DNA of 64,000 nucleotides, from the NCBI RefSeq assembly GCF_029894425.1, contig NZ_JARXYJ010000001.1:5642001-5706000 (forward strand). Reading direction: 5' to 3'. Origin of the DNA: Streptomyces sp. SAI-127. Its GTDB lineage: Bacteria; Actinomycetota; Actinomycetes; Streptomycetales; Streptomycetaceae. The notes beneath the pieces are model-generated. The model searched no databases. It saw only the letters and a list, made by a program, of their open reading frames with translations, and was not told where the DNA came from. Shown in pieces: positions 44,166 through 52,517 of this stretch. Position 1 is the stretch's first letter. Every line of letters begins with the position of its first letter. The position numbers and the translations under genes were made by a program.

Positions 44166-45227
44166 GTGGGTATCGAGAGCGACCAGGTCGTCTACGAGTA
44201 TCTGAGCCGCGTCGGAGACGTCGCGCAGCAGCGGCAGTTGCCGTCGTCCACCCGCATGAGACTCGTCTCCGAGTTGCGCAACGAGATCGACCGGCGGCGC
44301 GCCAAGGTCACCGTGGACTCGCCCGCCGCCGTCCGCCGGATCATCGCCAGACTGGGCAGCCCCGACGAGGTGGTCACCGCCGCCGGAGGCACGGCGGGCA
44401 GTGCCCCGCAGACACCGGTCGTCTCCATGCCCGTACAGCGGGACCGGGAGCCGGAGGAGACCGAGCGGCCCAAGGGACTGCGCAAGGTCGTCCCCCGGCC
44501 GCGCCCCGGGACCCCGCCGCAGCCCGCCCCGGCCGCCGACCGCGACACGTCCCACGGCCCGCATCTGGCCGGCCTGGACGAGCTCGGCGACAGTGCGGCG
44601 CAGCCCGACTGGTGGCGGGTGGACAGCAGTCCCTTCGGCGTCGGCGACAGCGTGCCGGGCTTCGTGGGCGGAGTGGAGATCCCGGAGCTGCTGAAGCCCC
44701 CGCCGCCCAAGGAGGAGAAGAAACCCGAGCCCCCGCCGGCCGTGGAGCAGGTGGCGCAGGCGCCGGTGGTGAGGACCCGTACGGCCTGGTGGAGGCCGAA
44801 GACGGTCACCAAGGCCGCCGAACCGGTCGTCGAGGCCGCCCCGGCCCGCCGGCGCCCCTTCTTCCGGGCCGCGGGCTCCGGAGGAGGAGGCGGCTGGAGC
44901 AACCCCCTCCTCCTGCTCGCCGCCGCCGCGCTCGTCGCCGGTGCCGTGCTCGGCAACCTGCTCGTCCTGGTCGTCGGCTGGCTCATCGCCTGGGCCTCGC
45001 GCCGGCTGACCGACACCGAGACCAAATGGGCCGTGGTGTTCCTGCCCGGGCTCTCGCTCACCGCGGGGCTCGTCTGGCTGTGGGGGCGCAACGAGGGCCG
45101 CTGGGGCGAGCCCATCGCCCAGGGCCACATGAACGACGCGATCTCCGAGACCTGGCCATGGGTGGTGCGGGGCGCGGCCGTGGCGTCGGCGCTGTTCCTG
45201 GTGTGGCGTTCGCAGCGGCAGCGGTAG
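44166..45227 (+). CDS. Membrane protein with N-terminal HAAS-like helical domain
   Basis: Protein of 353 residues. The first ~75 residues (YEYLSRVGDVAQQRQLPSST; VRRIIARLGSPDEVVTAAG) resemble the HAAS/DUF1700 signalling helices that precede membrane domains. A long proline- and charge-rich linker follows (about 80-245), then four hydrophobic segments: NPLLLLAAAALVAGAVLGNL, LVLVVGWLIAWAS, WAVVFLPGLSLTAGLVWLW, and VVRGAAVASALFLVW. The GTG at 44166 has a GGAGGGGAC site. The function is unknown. Confidence 0.82.
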   Translation: MGIESDQVVYEYLSRVGDVAQQRQLPSSTRMRLVSELRNEIDRRRAKVTVDSPAAVRRIIARLGSPDEVVTAAGGTAGSAPQTPVVSMPVQRDREPEETERPKGLRKVVPRPRPGTPPQPAPAADRDTSHGPHLAGLDELGDSAAQPDWWRVDSSPFGVGDSVPGFVGGVEIPELLKPPPPKEEKKPEPPPAVEQVAQAPVVRTRTAWWRPKTVTKAAEPVVEAAPARRRPFFRAAGSGGGGGWSNPLLLLAAAALVAGAVLGNLLVLVVGWLIAWASRRLTDTETKWAVVFLPGLSLTAGLVWLWGRNEGRWGEPIAQGHMNDAISETWPWVVRGAAVASALFLVWRSQRQR

Positions 45228-45279
45228 GCCGCGGAAATCCGGTGTCTGCGCGCCCCGCCGCCCGGGCACAATGGCCCAT

Positions 45280-45924
45280 ATGGCCTCTACGAGCATCACC
45301 GCCCCGACCGTCGGCTTCGACCTCGACATGACGCTCGTCGACTCCCGCCCCGGCATCCACGCCTGCTGGGTGGAGCTGTCGGAGCGGACGGGGACGTACG
45401 TCGACGCCGACCTGGTGGTCACGCGGCTCGGGCCGCCGCTGGAGGAGGAGATGGCGCACTGGTTCCCGGCGGACCGCATACCGGCCATGTCGGGCCTCTA
45501 CCGCGAGCTCTACCCGTCGTACGCCATCACCGGGACCCTGGCGTTGCCCGGCGCCCGCGAGGCCATCGGCGCCGTACAGGCGGCCGGAGGGCGGGCGATC
45601 GTCGTGACGGCCAAGTGGGAGCCCAACGCCAAGCTGCACATGGAGCACCTGGGCATGGAGCCGGACGCGGTGATCGGCAACCTGTGGGCCGAGCAGAAGG
45701 GCGAGGCGCTGCGCGAGCACGGCGCGAGCGTGTACGTCGGCGACCACACCGGCGATGTGCGCGGGGCGCGGATCGCCGAGGCGCTCTCGGTCGCGGTGCC
45801 CACGGGACCGTGCACCGCCGAGGAACTGAGCGAGGCCGGAGCCGATGTCGTCCTCGGAGATCTCACCGAGTTCCCGGGGTGGTTTTCGGACTACCGTGCG
45901 GGCTGCCTTCCGGCCCGCGCCTGA
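45280..45924 (+). CDS. HAD-superfamily hydrolase, phosphoglycolate-phosphatase-like
   Basis: Haloacid-dehalogenase-type phosphatase of about 214 residues. Motif I is GFDLDMTLVDSRPGI, with the nucleophilic aspartate; motif II VVTAKWEPNAKLHMEHLG; motif III-IV YVGDHTGDVRGARI. The cap lies between. Small-molecule phosphate is the likely substrate. An ATG three codons upstream (45271) is an equally possible start, and neither has a strong ribosome site. The last 34 bases overlap the convergent small membrane gene. Confidence 0.88.
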   Translation: MASTSITAPTVGFDLDMTLVDSRPGIHACWVELSERTGTYVDADLVVTRLGPPLEEEMAHWFPADRIPAMSGLYRELYPSYAITGTLALPGAREAIGAVQAAGGRAIVVTAKWEPNAKLHMEHLGMEPDAVIGNLWAEQKGEALREHGASVYVGDHTGDVRGARIAEALSVAVPTGPCTAEELSEAGADVVLGDLTEFPGWFSDYRAGCLPARA

Positions 45925-46151
45925 CGCCTTCCCGCGGCGACCGATTGCAGAACGCCCGCGCCGGCCACCACGAACCCGACGGCCATGAGCATGCTCAATC
46001 CGAACATGTACGTCGGAAAAGGCGTCGTTCCGAGCAGGAACGGGGCCACGGTGACCAGAGTGGCCACCGCACCGATGAAGAAGACGATGGCTCCGGCACG
46101 GATCAGTCGGTCACCGGGAGCGGCGGAATTCGTTTGGGTTTTGTCACGCAC
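45891..46151 (-). CDS. Small two-helix membrane protein
   Basis: Protein of about 86 residues with two membrane helices: LIRAGAIVFFIGAVATLVTV and SMLMAVGFVVAGAGVLQSV. The C-terminus is basic (RRQARAGRQPAR). The GTG at 46151 is chosen because it gives a short polar N-terminus before the first helix; the frame could start at 46184. No function is recognised. The 3' end overlaps the HAD gene on the other strand. Confidence 0.72.
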   Translation of the reverse strand: MRDKTQTNSAAPGDRLIRAGAIVFFIGAVATLVTVAPFLLGTTPFPTYMFGLSMLMAVGFVVAGAGVLQSVAAGRRQARAGRQPAR

Positions 46152-46314
46152 CGGACCAGGGTAGTTCCCTGCGCGAAGGAACAACCGGGCGACGTCTTGT
46201 CACCGGCCTGAAGACCATTAGCCTTGGTACCGGCGGGTCCCGACGACCCGCCCCAGTGCTATCAAGAGCCATTTCAGAAGCAGTTTTCCGACGAGTACGA
46301 GGACGAGGACAGAC

Positions 46315-46698
46315 GTGCCTACCGGCAAGGTCAAGTGGTTCAACAGTGAGAAGGGCTTCGGCTTTCTCTCCCGCGACGACGGCGGTGACGTCTTCGTCCA
46401 TTCCTCCGTCCTCCCTGCCGGAGTCGAGACGCTCAAGCCCGGTCAGCGGGTGGAGTTCGGAGTGGTCGCCGGGCAGCGCGGTGACCAGGCCCTTTCGGTG
46501 GCCATCCTCGACCCGACCCCCTCGGTCGCGGCGGCGACGCGCAAGAAGCCGGACGAACTGGCCTCCATCGTCCAGGATCTGACGACCCTTCTGGAGAACA
46601 TCACGCCGATGCTGGAGCGCGGCCGCTACCCCGACAAGGCAGCGGGCGGGAAGATCGCCGGTCTCCTGCGAGCGGTGGCCGACCAACTCGACGTCTAG
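46315..46698 (+). CDS. Cold-shock-domain protein with helical C-terminal extension
   Basis: Protein of 127 residues. The first ~67 are a cold-shock domain with KVKWFNSEKGFGFL and GGDVFVHSSVLP. A charged helical extension follows (DELASIVQDLTTLLENITPM; LLRAVADQLDV) that is absent from the cold-shock gene at 8057. It probably binds RNA. The GTG at 46315 begins after a purine-rich stretch. The TAG stop shares one base with the GTG start of the next gene, so the two are coupled. Confidence 0.9.
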   Translation: MPTGKVKWFNSEKGFGFLSRDDGGDVFVHSSVLPAGVETLKPGQRVEFGVVAGQRGDQALSVAILDPTPSVAAATRKKPDELASIVQDLTTLLENITPMLERGRYPDKAAGGKIAGLLRAVADQLDV

Positions 46699-47222
46699 TG
46701 AGCGAGATACGGACCGAGGCGCCGTCCCCGCAGCTGCTGGAGCACATCCGGCGGCAGCGGCGGCACACCCTGGAACTGCTCACGGTGTGTGCCGTGGGCC
46801 TGGTCCCGTGGACGATCCTGCTGGCGTTCACGCTGCCCAGCGGCTACACGGTCCGCCAGTGGCGTACCACCTGGGTCGGCTTCGACGTCCTGCTCCTGGT
46901 GGCGATGGCCGCCACGGCCCTGCTCGGCTGGCGCCGCCACCGGGGGGTCGTGGTGGCGGCCGTGTCGACGGGTGCCCTGCTGGTCTGCGACGCGTGGTTC
47001 GACGTGTCGCTGGCCCTGGGCACCCCGGATGTCTGGTGGTCGGCGGCATTGGCGGTGTGCGTGGAACTGCCGCTCGCCGGCTTCCTGATCCACCGAGTCC
47101 TGGGAATGGTCAACTGCCCAGCGCTAAAGCGCCGGGCTTGCACAACGGGCATCACTGGCGGTGATGCTGCGTTTGCGTCCAGTCCCGCCCCGAAGTGTCC
47201 GGGGCGGGGCAGGGGCCGCTGA
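46698..47222 (+). CDS. Small membrane protein with 3' end replaced by an IS200/IS605 element
   Basis: The native part covers about 137 residues with four hydrophobic segments (LLTVCAVGLVPWTILLAFTL; GFDVLLLVAMAATALLGW; VVVAAVSTGALLVCDAW; AALAVCVELPLAGFLI). After LIHRVLGM the frame enters the IS right end at 47109 and continues for about 38 residues of element-derived sequence (VNCPALKRRACTTGITGGDA) to a stop at 47222. The ancestral gene probably ended within a few codons of the insertion point, so it may still work. It starts at a GTG overlapping the cold-shock-domain stop. Confidence 0.75.
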   Translation: MSEIRTEAPSPQLLEHIRRQRRHTLELLTVCAVGLVPWTILLAFTLPSGYTVRQWRTTWVGFDVLLLVAMAATALLGWRRHRGVVVAAVSTGALLVCDAWFDVSLALGTPDVWWSAALAVCVELPLAGFLIHRVLGMVNCPALKRRACTTGITGGDAAFASSPAPKCPGRGRGR

Positions 47223-47230
47223 CTGGGCCC
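47109..47230 (-). ncRNA. Right-end RNA (omega/re-RNA) of the TnpB element
   Basis: Three hairpins line up at the 3' end of tnpB: CCCGCCCCG/CGGGGCGGG (47184-47208), GCATCAC/GTGATGC (47149-47167) and CCCAGCGC/GCGCCGGG (47117-47136, with a G-U pair in the RNA). The region ends at TTGAC (47113-47109). In this family the RNA scaffold lies here and the guide is the flanking host sequence, which would be minus-strand sequence from 47108 downward, inside the interrupted membrane gene. Confidence 0.7.
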
Positions 47231-48368
47231 CGCGTCGCCACAACTCCCACGCTCTGGCGCGGATGTTGCGGGAGCTGTTGCGGTCTGCGTGATCAACGAA
47301 TCCGCAGGACCGGCACGCGAACCAGGCCTGGGAGACGCGGTTCGCCTGGTCGATGTGGCCGCATTCGGCGCAGGTGCGGGAGGTGTACGCCGGATCGACG
47401 TACATCACCGGCACCCCCGCCCGGCGGGCCTTGTACGCGATGAACTGCCCCAGCTGGGCAAACGACCAGCTGGAGTGGGTGGCCCGTTGGGGCTTGCGAA
47501 GCCGTACCCGCTCGCGGATGCCCGTGAGGTCTTCCAGGGCGATCCCGCGACCGGTGCGTTCCGCCTCGGCCACCACATGTTTCGCGATCTTGTGGTTGAT
47601 GTCCTTGGCCCTCCGGGCCTCCTTGCGCCGCCGCTTCTTCAGTCGGCGCTTGGCGGACGGAGTGTTCTTCTTCTGCAGCTTGGCGCGCAGGCCGCGCTCG
47701 CGGGCACGGATCCGGTTGAGTTCGCGTCCGGCCAGGATCTCGCCGTCGGAGGTGGTGGCGATGTTCACGATGCCCAGGTCGATGCCGAGAAAGTCCACCG
47801 GCTCGGTGTTCAAGGGTGCTTCGGGCACCTCGCAGGTGGCGTTCAGGAACCACATGCCGTCCCGCTCCAGCAGGTCGGACTCGCCCTTGCGGTACAGGGC
47901 CAGGGTGGCCAGCTGCTCCGCAGAGGCGGTGAACGCCACACTCTTGACCCGCCCGCCGGTGGTCCAGATCGACACCGTGCGGCCGGGGATCTGCCAGGAC
48001 AGCATGCGGTCGTCGTAGGGCTGCGCGCCCTGCGGGCGGAAGACGACCGGCTTCTCGGCCGCCCGGCGGTAGCGCCTGGAGCCGGGCCTGCCGAGGTTTC
48101 CGGCCTTCAGGTTCGCCTTCAGCGTGGTGTACGCGTCACACGTCTTCTTGATGACGTGCTGGGCTGCCTGGGCGCCCAGGCCCCAGCGGGACTTGACGGT
48201 GTCGTAGGTGTGTCGGCGCAGGGTGAAGTTCTTGAACTCCCCGCGCGCGAAGGCCACCTCGCTCACCCAGGTGGCGGACTCGTTGCAGGCGTGCAGAGTT
48301 GCCTCCAGGGCCGCCGCCTGCTCGGGCGTCGGCAGCAGCCTGACCTGCACCACCAGCTTCACAAGCAC
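47124..48368 (-). CDS. tnpB: TnpB RNA-guided endonuclease (IS200/IS605 OrfB)
   Basis: Protein of 414 residues. The three RuvC acidic residues are visible: aspartate 197 in FLGIDLGIVNIA, glutamate 279 in GIALEDLTGI, and aspartate 362 in DHADRNSSRNI. The zinc-finger cysteines are C333 and C336 (CAEC) and C352 and C355 (CRSC). The basic region KRRLKKRRRKEARRAKDINH fits RNA binding. The full-length frame and intact catalytic residues argue for an active nuclease that cuts DNA guided by the right-end RNA. The GTG at 48368 or 48362 is the start. The C-terminal codons overlap the RNA scaffold. Confidence 0.92.
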   Translation of the reverse strand: MLVKLVVQVRLLPTPEQAAALEATLHACNESATWVSEVAFARGEFKNFTLRRHTYDTVKSRWGLGAQAAQHVIKKTCDAYTTLKANLKAGNLGRPGSRRYRRAAEKPVVFRPQGAQPYDDRMLSWQIPGRTVSIWTTGGRVKSVAFTASAEQLATLALYRKGESDLLERDGMWFLNATCEVPEAPLNTEPVDFLGIDLGIVNIATTSDGEILAGRELNRIRARERGLRAKLQKKNTPSAKRRLKKRRRKEARRAKDINHKIAKHVVAEAERTGRGIALEDLTGIRERVRLRKPQRATHSSWSFAQLGQFIAYKARRAGVPVMYVDPAYTSRTCAECGHIDQANRVSQAWFACRSCGFVDHADRNSSRNIRARAWELWRRGAQSAAPAPPRTLRGGTGRKRSITASDARCASPAL

Positions 48369-48412
48369 CGAACGTACACACCCGCACGACAGCCCACGGC
48401 ACGTTCGAAGTC

Positions 48413-48689
48413 GATCACCTGAACGAGTGAACCGCTTGTCGTGTGCCAGCGCTGTGAGCGGACGAGAGACTCGGCCGCCCCTCGCCGGCCGAGCAGACGC
48501 GATGGCCCTGCGGCGCTCCGCGCCTCCTGGCCCAGGATGCGATTCCTTGAGAATTGAAGTGGTCCGGGAGGACCGGGTATGGCTGATGCGATTCTGCTGT
48601 TGATGGCTCGGGAGGATTGGCGGCCTGGTCCTCCGGGGCGCTCCGACTGCTGATTGAGAGCTGCGGCCATCGCCGGTTAAGGAAACTGT
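48413..48689. other. Intergenic DNA between the IS left end and mqnD
   Basis: No gene is seen. It holds a GC-rich hairpin, CTCGGCC/GGCCGAG (48470-48493), that could terminate transcription. The first ~20 bases probably include the displaced 3' end of the membrane gene: reading across the element, the frame would close within about ten codons. Confidence 0.45.
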
Positions 48690-49544
48690 TCAGCGGAGTG
48701 TGAACGACAACGCGTCGGGCCCCAGAGCGGGCACAAGGCCTTCCGCCGCCGCCCGGGTCAGCAGTCCCCGAATCGCCGCGTATCCGTCCTCCCCGAGGTC
48801 CGCGGTGAACTCGTTGACGTACAAACCAATGTGCTGATCGGCGACAGCGGGATCCATCTCCTGCGCATGTTCCATGACATAAGGCCGGGAAATCTCGGGC
48901 TCGTCCCAAGCGGCCCGCACGGACGTACGGATGGACTCGGCGAGCGACTTCAGCCGCTCGGCACCGAGAGCGCGCTTGGCGATGATCGCCCCCAACGGAA
49001 TCGGCAACCCCGTCGTCGACTCCCAGTGCTCGCCCATGTCCGCGAGCTTGTGCAGCCCGTAGTTCTGATACGTGAAGCGCGCCTCGTGAATGACGAGCCC
49101 CGCGTCCACGCGACCGTCCCGCACGGCCGGCATGATCTCGTGGAACGGGAGCACGACGATCTCCCCGACCCCGCCATCGAGGACGTCCGCCGCCCACAGC
49201 CGGAACAGCAGATACGCCGTCGACCGCTCGGACGGCACGGCGACGGTACGGCCGGTGAGGTCCACGCCGGGCTCCCGCGTCAGCACCAGCGGCCCGCATC
49301 CCCGCCCCAGCGCACCCCCGCACGGCAGCAGCACGTACTCGTCGAGGACGTACGGCAGCACGGCGTACGACACCTTCAGCACATCGAACTCACCGCGCTC
49401 CGCCATCCCGTTGGTGATGTCGATGTCGGCGAAGGTCACGTCCAGCGAAGGCGCCCCCGGCACCCGGCCATGGGCCAGCGCGTCGAAGACGAACGTGTCG
49501 TTCGGGCAGGGGGAGTACGCGATCTGCAGCGGCTCAGTCGTCAT
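48690..49544 (-). CDS. mqnD: 1,4-dihydroxy-6-naphthoate synthase, futalosine menaquinone pathway
   Basis: Periplasmic-binding-protein-like enzyme of 284 residues acting on cyclic de-hypoxanthine futalosine. Characteristic features are IAYSPCPNDTFVFDALAHGR, DVTFADIDITNGMAERGEFD, VPSERSTAYLLFRLWA, and VIHEARFTYQNYGLHKLADM, which contains the conserved histidine. It overlaps the mqnB gene by 11 bases (49534-49544), so the two steps are coupled. Confidence 0.95.
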   Translation of the reverse strand: MTTEPLQIAYSPCPNDTFVFDALAHGRVPGAPSLDVTFADIDITNGMAERGEFDVLKVSYAVLPYVLDEYVLLPCGGALGRGCGPLVLTREPGVDLTGRTVAVPSERSTAYLLFRLWAADVLDGGVGEIVVLPFHEIMPAVRDGRVDAGLVIHEARFTYQNYGLHKLADMGEHWESTTGLPIPLGAIIAKRALGAERLKSLAESIRTSVRAAWDEPEISRPYVMEHAQEMDPAVADQHIGLYVNEFTADLGEDGYAAIRGLLTRAAAEGLVPALGPDALSFTLR

Positions 49545-50199
49545 GGTGTTTCCAACCCTCCAGTACAGGCGCCAGCTTCCCGAACCCCTCCGTCAGGGCC
49601 GCGAGCGCGTCGCCGATCCGCCAGGCGGCCCGGTCGCGCGGACCGACCGGGTTGGAGACGGCACGGATCTCCAGCACGGGCACCCCGTGCGCCCCCGCCG
49701 CCTCGGCGACCCCGAAGCCCTCCATGGCTTCGGCGAGGGCGGTGGGGTGGCGTTCTCGCAGGGCGGTCGCGCGGGCGGCCGTACCGGTCACCGTGGAGAC
49801 GGTGAGCACGGCTCCGGCCCGGCCTCCGGTCGCGGCCACGGCGGACCGTACGAGTGTTTCGGGCGGACGGTGGGTGACGACCCCGAACCCCAGCTCGGTC
49901 ACCGGCACGAACCCCTCGGCGGTCTCGGCCCCGAGGTCGGCCGCGGTGATCTCGTCGGCGACGACGAGCGACCCGAGCGGCGCGTGCGGCAGAAACCCGC
50001 CGGCGATCCCGGCGGAGACGACGAGGCCGTAGGGAGCACCCTCCACGGCGGCCATGGTGAGCGCGATGGCGGTGGAGGCGGCGGCGAGAGCGGGCCCGAC
50101 CCCCACGGCGACGACGTCGACGGCCGTCGCCGTGCCCTCGAACGCGCGGGCCACCGCGTCCCGTTCGACCGGGACGGCGGTGGCCACGAGGATGCGCAT
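49534..50199 (-). CDS. mqnB: Futalosine hydrolase
   Basis: Nucleosidase of 221 residues that removes hypoxanthine from futalosine. The fold begins RILVATAVPVERDAVARAF and has LVVSAGIAGGFLPHAPLGSL, then AVLTVSTVTGTAARATALRE and EAMEGFGVAEAAGAHGVPVL with the family acidic residue. It is the upstream gene of the mqnB-mqnD pair and overlaps mqnD by 11 bases. mqnA and mqnC are not in the window. Confidence 0.93.
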   Translation of the reverse strand: MRILVATAVPVERDAVARAFEGTATAVDVVAVGVGPALAAASTAIALTMAAVEGAPYGLVVSAGIAGGFLPHAPLGSLVVADEITAADLGAETAEGFVPVTELGFGVVTHRPPETLVRSAVAATGGRAGAVLTVSTVTGTAARATALRERHPTALAEAMEGFGVAEAAGAHGVPVLEIRAVSNPVGPRDRAAWRIGDALAALTEGFGKLAPVLEGWKHHDD

Positions 50200-50218
50200 C
50201 AGCTACGGCTCCGACGGA

Positions 50219-50722
50219 TCAGTAGTCGGAGTTCTCCAGCTTGAAGTTCCACACGCCCTTGTGTTCCTTGCTCTGGCCCGAGGTCGTCTTGTCCTGCTCG
50301 ACGATGCTGATGTACAGCGTCTTCTGCGGGGCCTGGCCCTGCTGCTGGGCGAAGAGGTCGACGCCGTCGAAGGCGTAGTACGACTTCTTGTAGACGTAGG
50401 TCATCTGCTGGCCGTTGATCCACAGGGCCCAGCCGGTGTCGGCGATCTTCTCGTCGACGCCGACGCGCAGGGTCTCGCTCTGCTTGACCTTGATCGTCTT
50501 GACGTCGTCCTTCTCCAGGGCGCACTTGGCGACCTTGGCCTGGCCGAGGTCGTTGCCGTCGTCGTAGCAGGCGGCCTCGGAGCTCACCGAGGTCGAACCG
50601 ACCGTGACGGTGACGCGCGGCGTCGGCTTGTCGCAGGCCGACAGGACGAGCAGTCCGGCGGAAACGAGGCCGGCGGCGGCGACTGCACGGCGGCGTCGCA
50701 CATCGGATTGCAGCGTGGTCAT
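50219..50722 (-). CDS. DUF2771 lipoprotein
   Basis: Protein of 167 residues matching DUF2771. The signal peptide ends in LSAC (cysteine about 30). The outer part holds VTVTVGSTSVSSEAACYDDG, KIADTGWALWINGQQMTYVY, and SKEHKGVWNFKLENSDY, a beta-sandwich-like pattern. The function is unknown. The stop is 19 bases from the start of mqnB on the same strand, so it may be the first gene of that transcript. Confidence 0.9.
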   Translation of the reverse strand: MTTLQSDVRRRRAVAAAGLVSAGLLVLSACDKPTPRVTVTVGSTSVSSEAACYDDGNDLGQAKVAKCALEKDDVKTIKVKQSETLRVGVDEKIADTGWALWINGQQMTYVYKKSYYAFDGVDLFAQQQGQAPQKTLYISIVEQDKTTSGQSKEHKGVWNFKLENSDY

Positions 50723-50793
50723 GGCGGAAGGCTATCTGGCACGTCCTACGGTCCCCTTATGCGGGGTACGGCGTGCCGTGCGTCGGAGCCGGG

Positions 50794-52203
50794 TTAGGCC
50801 ACTCGCGCCTTGGGCGCGCTGCCCTGCCGGGCCGAGCTGAGCAGCCCCTTCGCGGTGGCCAGCCAGCCCGCGGCGACGACCGCGGCGGCCACGGACAGGC
50901 CCAGGTAGCCGTTGAGCGGCATCACGATGCCGACCGCGCCGCCGAACACCCAGGACACCTGGAGCAGCGTCTCGGAGCGGGCGAACGCCGAGGTGCGGAC
51001 CAGTTCGGGCACGTCCCGCTGGATCAGCGCGTCCAGGGACAGCTTGGACAGGGCCTGGGAGAATCCGGCGACCGCCGCCAGACACGCCACCAGGAACGCC
51101 CCGAAGAAGATCGCCGCCGTGATCGCCGCGCCCAGCACGAACGCCACCACCGTCACGATGATGATCTCCGGCGCTCTCGAGCGCAGCCAGGCCCCGACCG
51201 CCGTACCGAGCGCGTTGCCCACGCCCGCCGACACGGCCACCAGGCCCAGGGAGACCGCCGCGCTCTCGCCGGTCAGCGGATGCTCGCGCAGCAGGAAGGC
51301 GAGGAAGAAGGTGAGGAAGCCGGAGAGCCAGCGCAGGGCGGCGTTCGCGCCGAGGGCGTGGGTGACGGCGGTGCCGACCGTGCGCAGCCCCGGCCGCTTG
51401 AGGGGCTTGAGGTGCGGTCCGTGCAGATGTTCCTCGTCGGCGGCGAGCAGCGCCACGTCCTCGCCCTTGGCCGAGTCGACCTTCGGCGGCAGGGAGAAGG
51501 ACAGGAACGTACCGGCGATGAAGATCACGAAGGCGCCGTACAGCGGCCAGCGCGGTCCGACGGCCTGGAGCCCGGCGCCGATGGGGGCCGCGACACCGGT
51601 GGCCAGGAGGCCGCCGAGGGTGACTCGGGAGTTGGCCTTGACCAGGGAGAAGCGGGGCGGGAGCAGCCGGGGCACGACCGCGCTTCTGACGACGCCGTAC
51701 GCCTTGGAGGCCACCAGCACGCCCAGAGCCGCCGGATACAGCTCCAGGCTGCCCGTGGCGACCGCCCCGGAGATGATGAGCGCGAGCATCGCCCGGGCGA
51801 GCATCGCGCCCGCCATGGCGGCGCGGCGGCCGTGCGGGAGGCGGTCCAGGAGCGGGCCGATCACGGGCGCGAGGACCGTGAAGGGCGCCATGGTGATGGC
51901 GAGGTAGAGCGCGACGCGCCCACGGGCCTCGTCGGTCGGCACGGAAAAGAACACGGTCGAGGCGAGCGCGACGGTGATCATCACGTCACCCGCGCCGTTG
52001 ACGGCGTGCAGTTCGATCAGCTTGCCGAGGCCGGACTCGCCCGCCCCGTGCGCGTGGGTCGCCTTGCGGATACCCCGGGCCGTACCGGTGAACGGGAAGT
52101 GCAGGGCACGCCCGACGGCACGGACGGGCCCTGTCATCTGGGTAATCCGGCCCGTGCCGCCACCGATCCCGGTGGCTCCCTGGGGTGTCCTCGCGGCTGC
52201 CAC
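50794..52203 (-). CDS. MFS transporter
   Basis: Major facilitator of 469 residues with about ten to twelve hydrophobic segments, the first beginning around NGAGDVMITVALASTVFF. A short charged loop contains LLDRLPHGRRAAMAGAM, the usual cytoplasmic motif between helices 2 and 3, and a larger acidic/basic loop (KGEDVALLAADEEHLHGPHL) divides the halves. The substrate is unknown. The GTG at 52203 has no clear ribosome site; a start further in is possible. Confidence 0.85.
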   Translation of the reverse strand: MAAARTPQGATGIGGGTGRITQMTGPVRAVGRALHFPFTGTARGIRKATHAHGAGESGLGKLIELHAVNGAGDVMITVALASTVFFSVPTDEARGRVALYLAITMAPFTVLAPVIGPLLDRLPHGRRAAMAGAMLARAMLALIISGAVATGSLELYPAALGVLVASKAYGVVRSAVVPRLLPPRFSLVKANSRVTLGGLLATGVAAPIGAGLQAVGPRWPLYGAFVIFIAGTFLSFSLPPKVDSAKGEDVALLAADEEHLHGPHLKPLKRPGLRTVGTAVTHALGANAALRWLSGFLTFFLAFLLREHPLTGESAAVSLGLVAVSAGVGNALGTAVGAWLRSRAPEIIIVTVVAFVLGAAITAAIFFGAFLVACLAAVAGFSQALSKLSLDALIQRDVPELVRTSAFARSETLLQVSWVFGGAVGIVMPLNGYLGLSVAAAVVAAGWLATAKGLLSSARQGSAPKARVA

Positions 52204-52517
52204 CCCGTCATAGTGCCCCGAGAAAGCTGTGAGTAGTGCGGTTACCGCGCGTATGAACGCATATGAAGCGCCACCGGAGGCAACGGATCATCACGTCGGT
52301 GTAGGCCGAGCGGCGGCGAACAGGTAGCGTGCGTAGCGCGCCGTGGCGAACGTTCTCGGCCGCGCGCCTCTCTGACATCCCGCAGAATGGATAGGAGCAG
52401 GTGCGCCCGAGCGCGATCGGGCGCGGACGTCGACGCGGTCCTCCGGTCCGCTCCGTCCGCATCCGCCGCCTTCAGGCCGGCGCACCCGAGTGACGGCGTA
52501 GGAGAGAAGCGATACCT

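Larger units (their letters stand above)
47109..48412 (-). mobile_element. IS200/IS605-type element carrying tnpB only
   Basis: The right end is defined on the minus strand by a subterminal hairpin followed by TTGAC at 47113-47109, the same pentamer reported as the right cleavage site of ISDra2. The left end lies near 48412, where a GAACGT/ACGTTC hairpin-like arrangement precedes tnpB; its exact boundary is not certain. No tnpA transposase gene is present, so it would depend on a transposase elsewhere. Confidence 0.8.
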
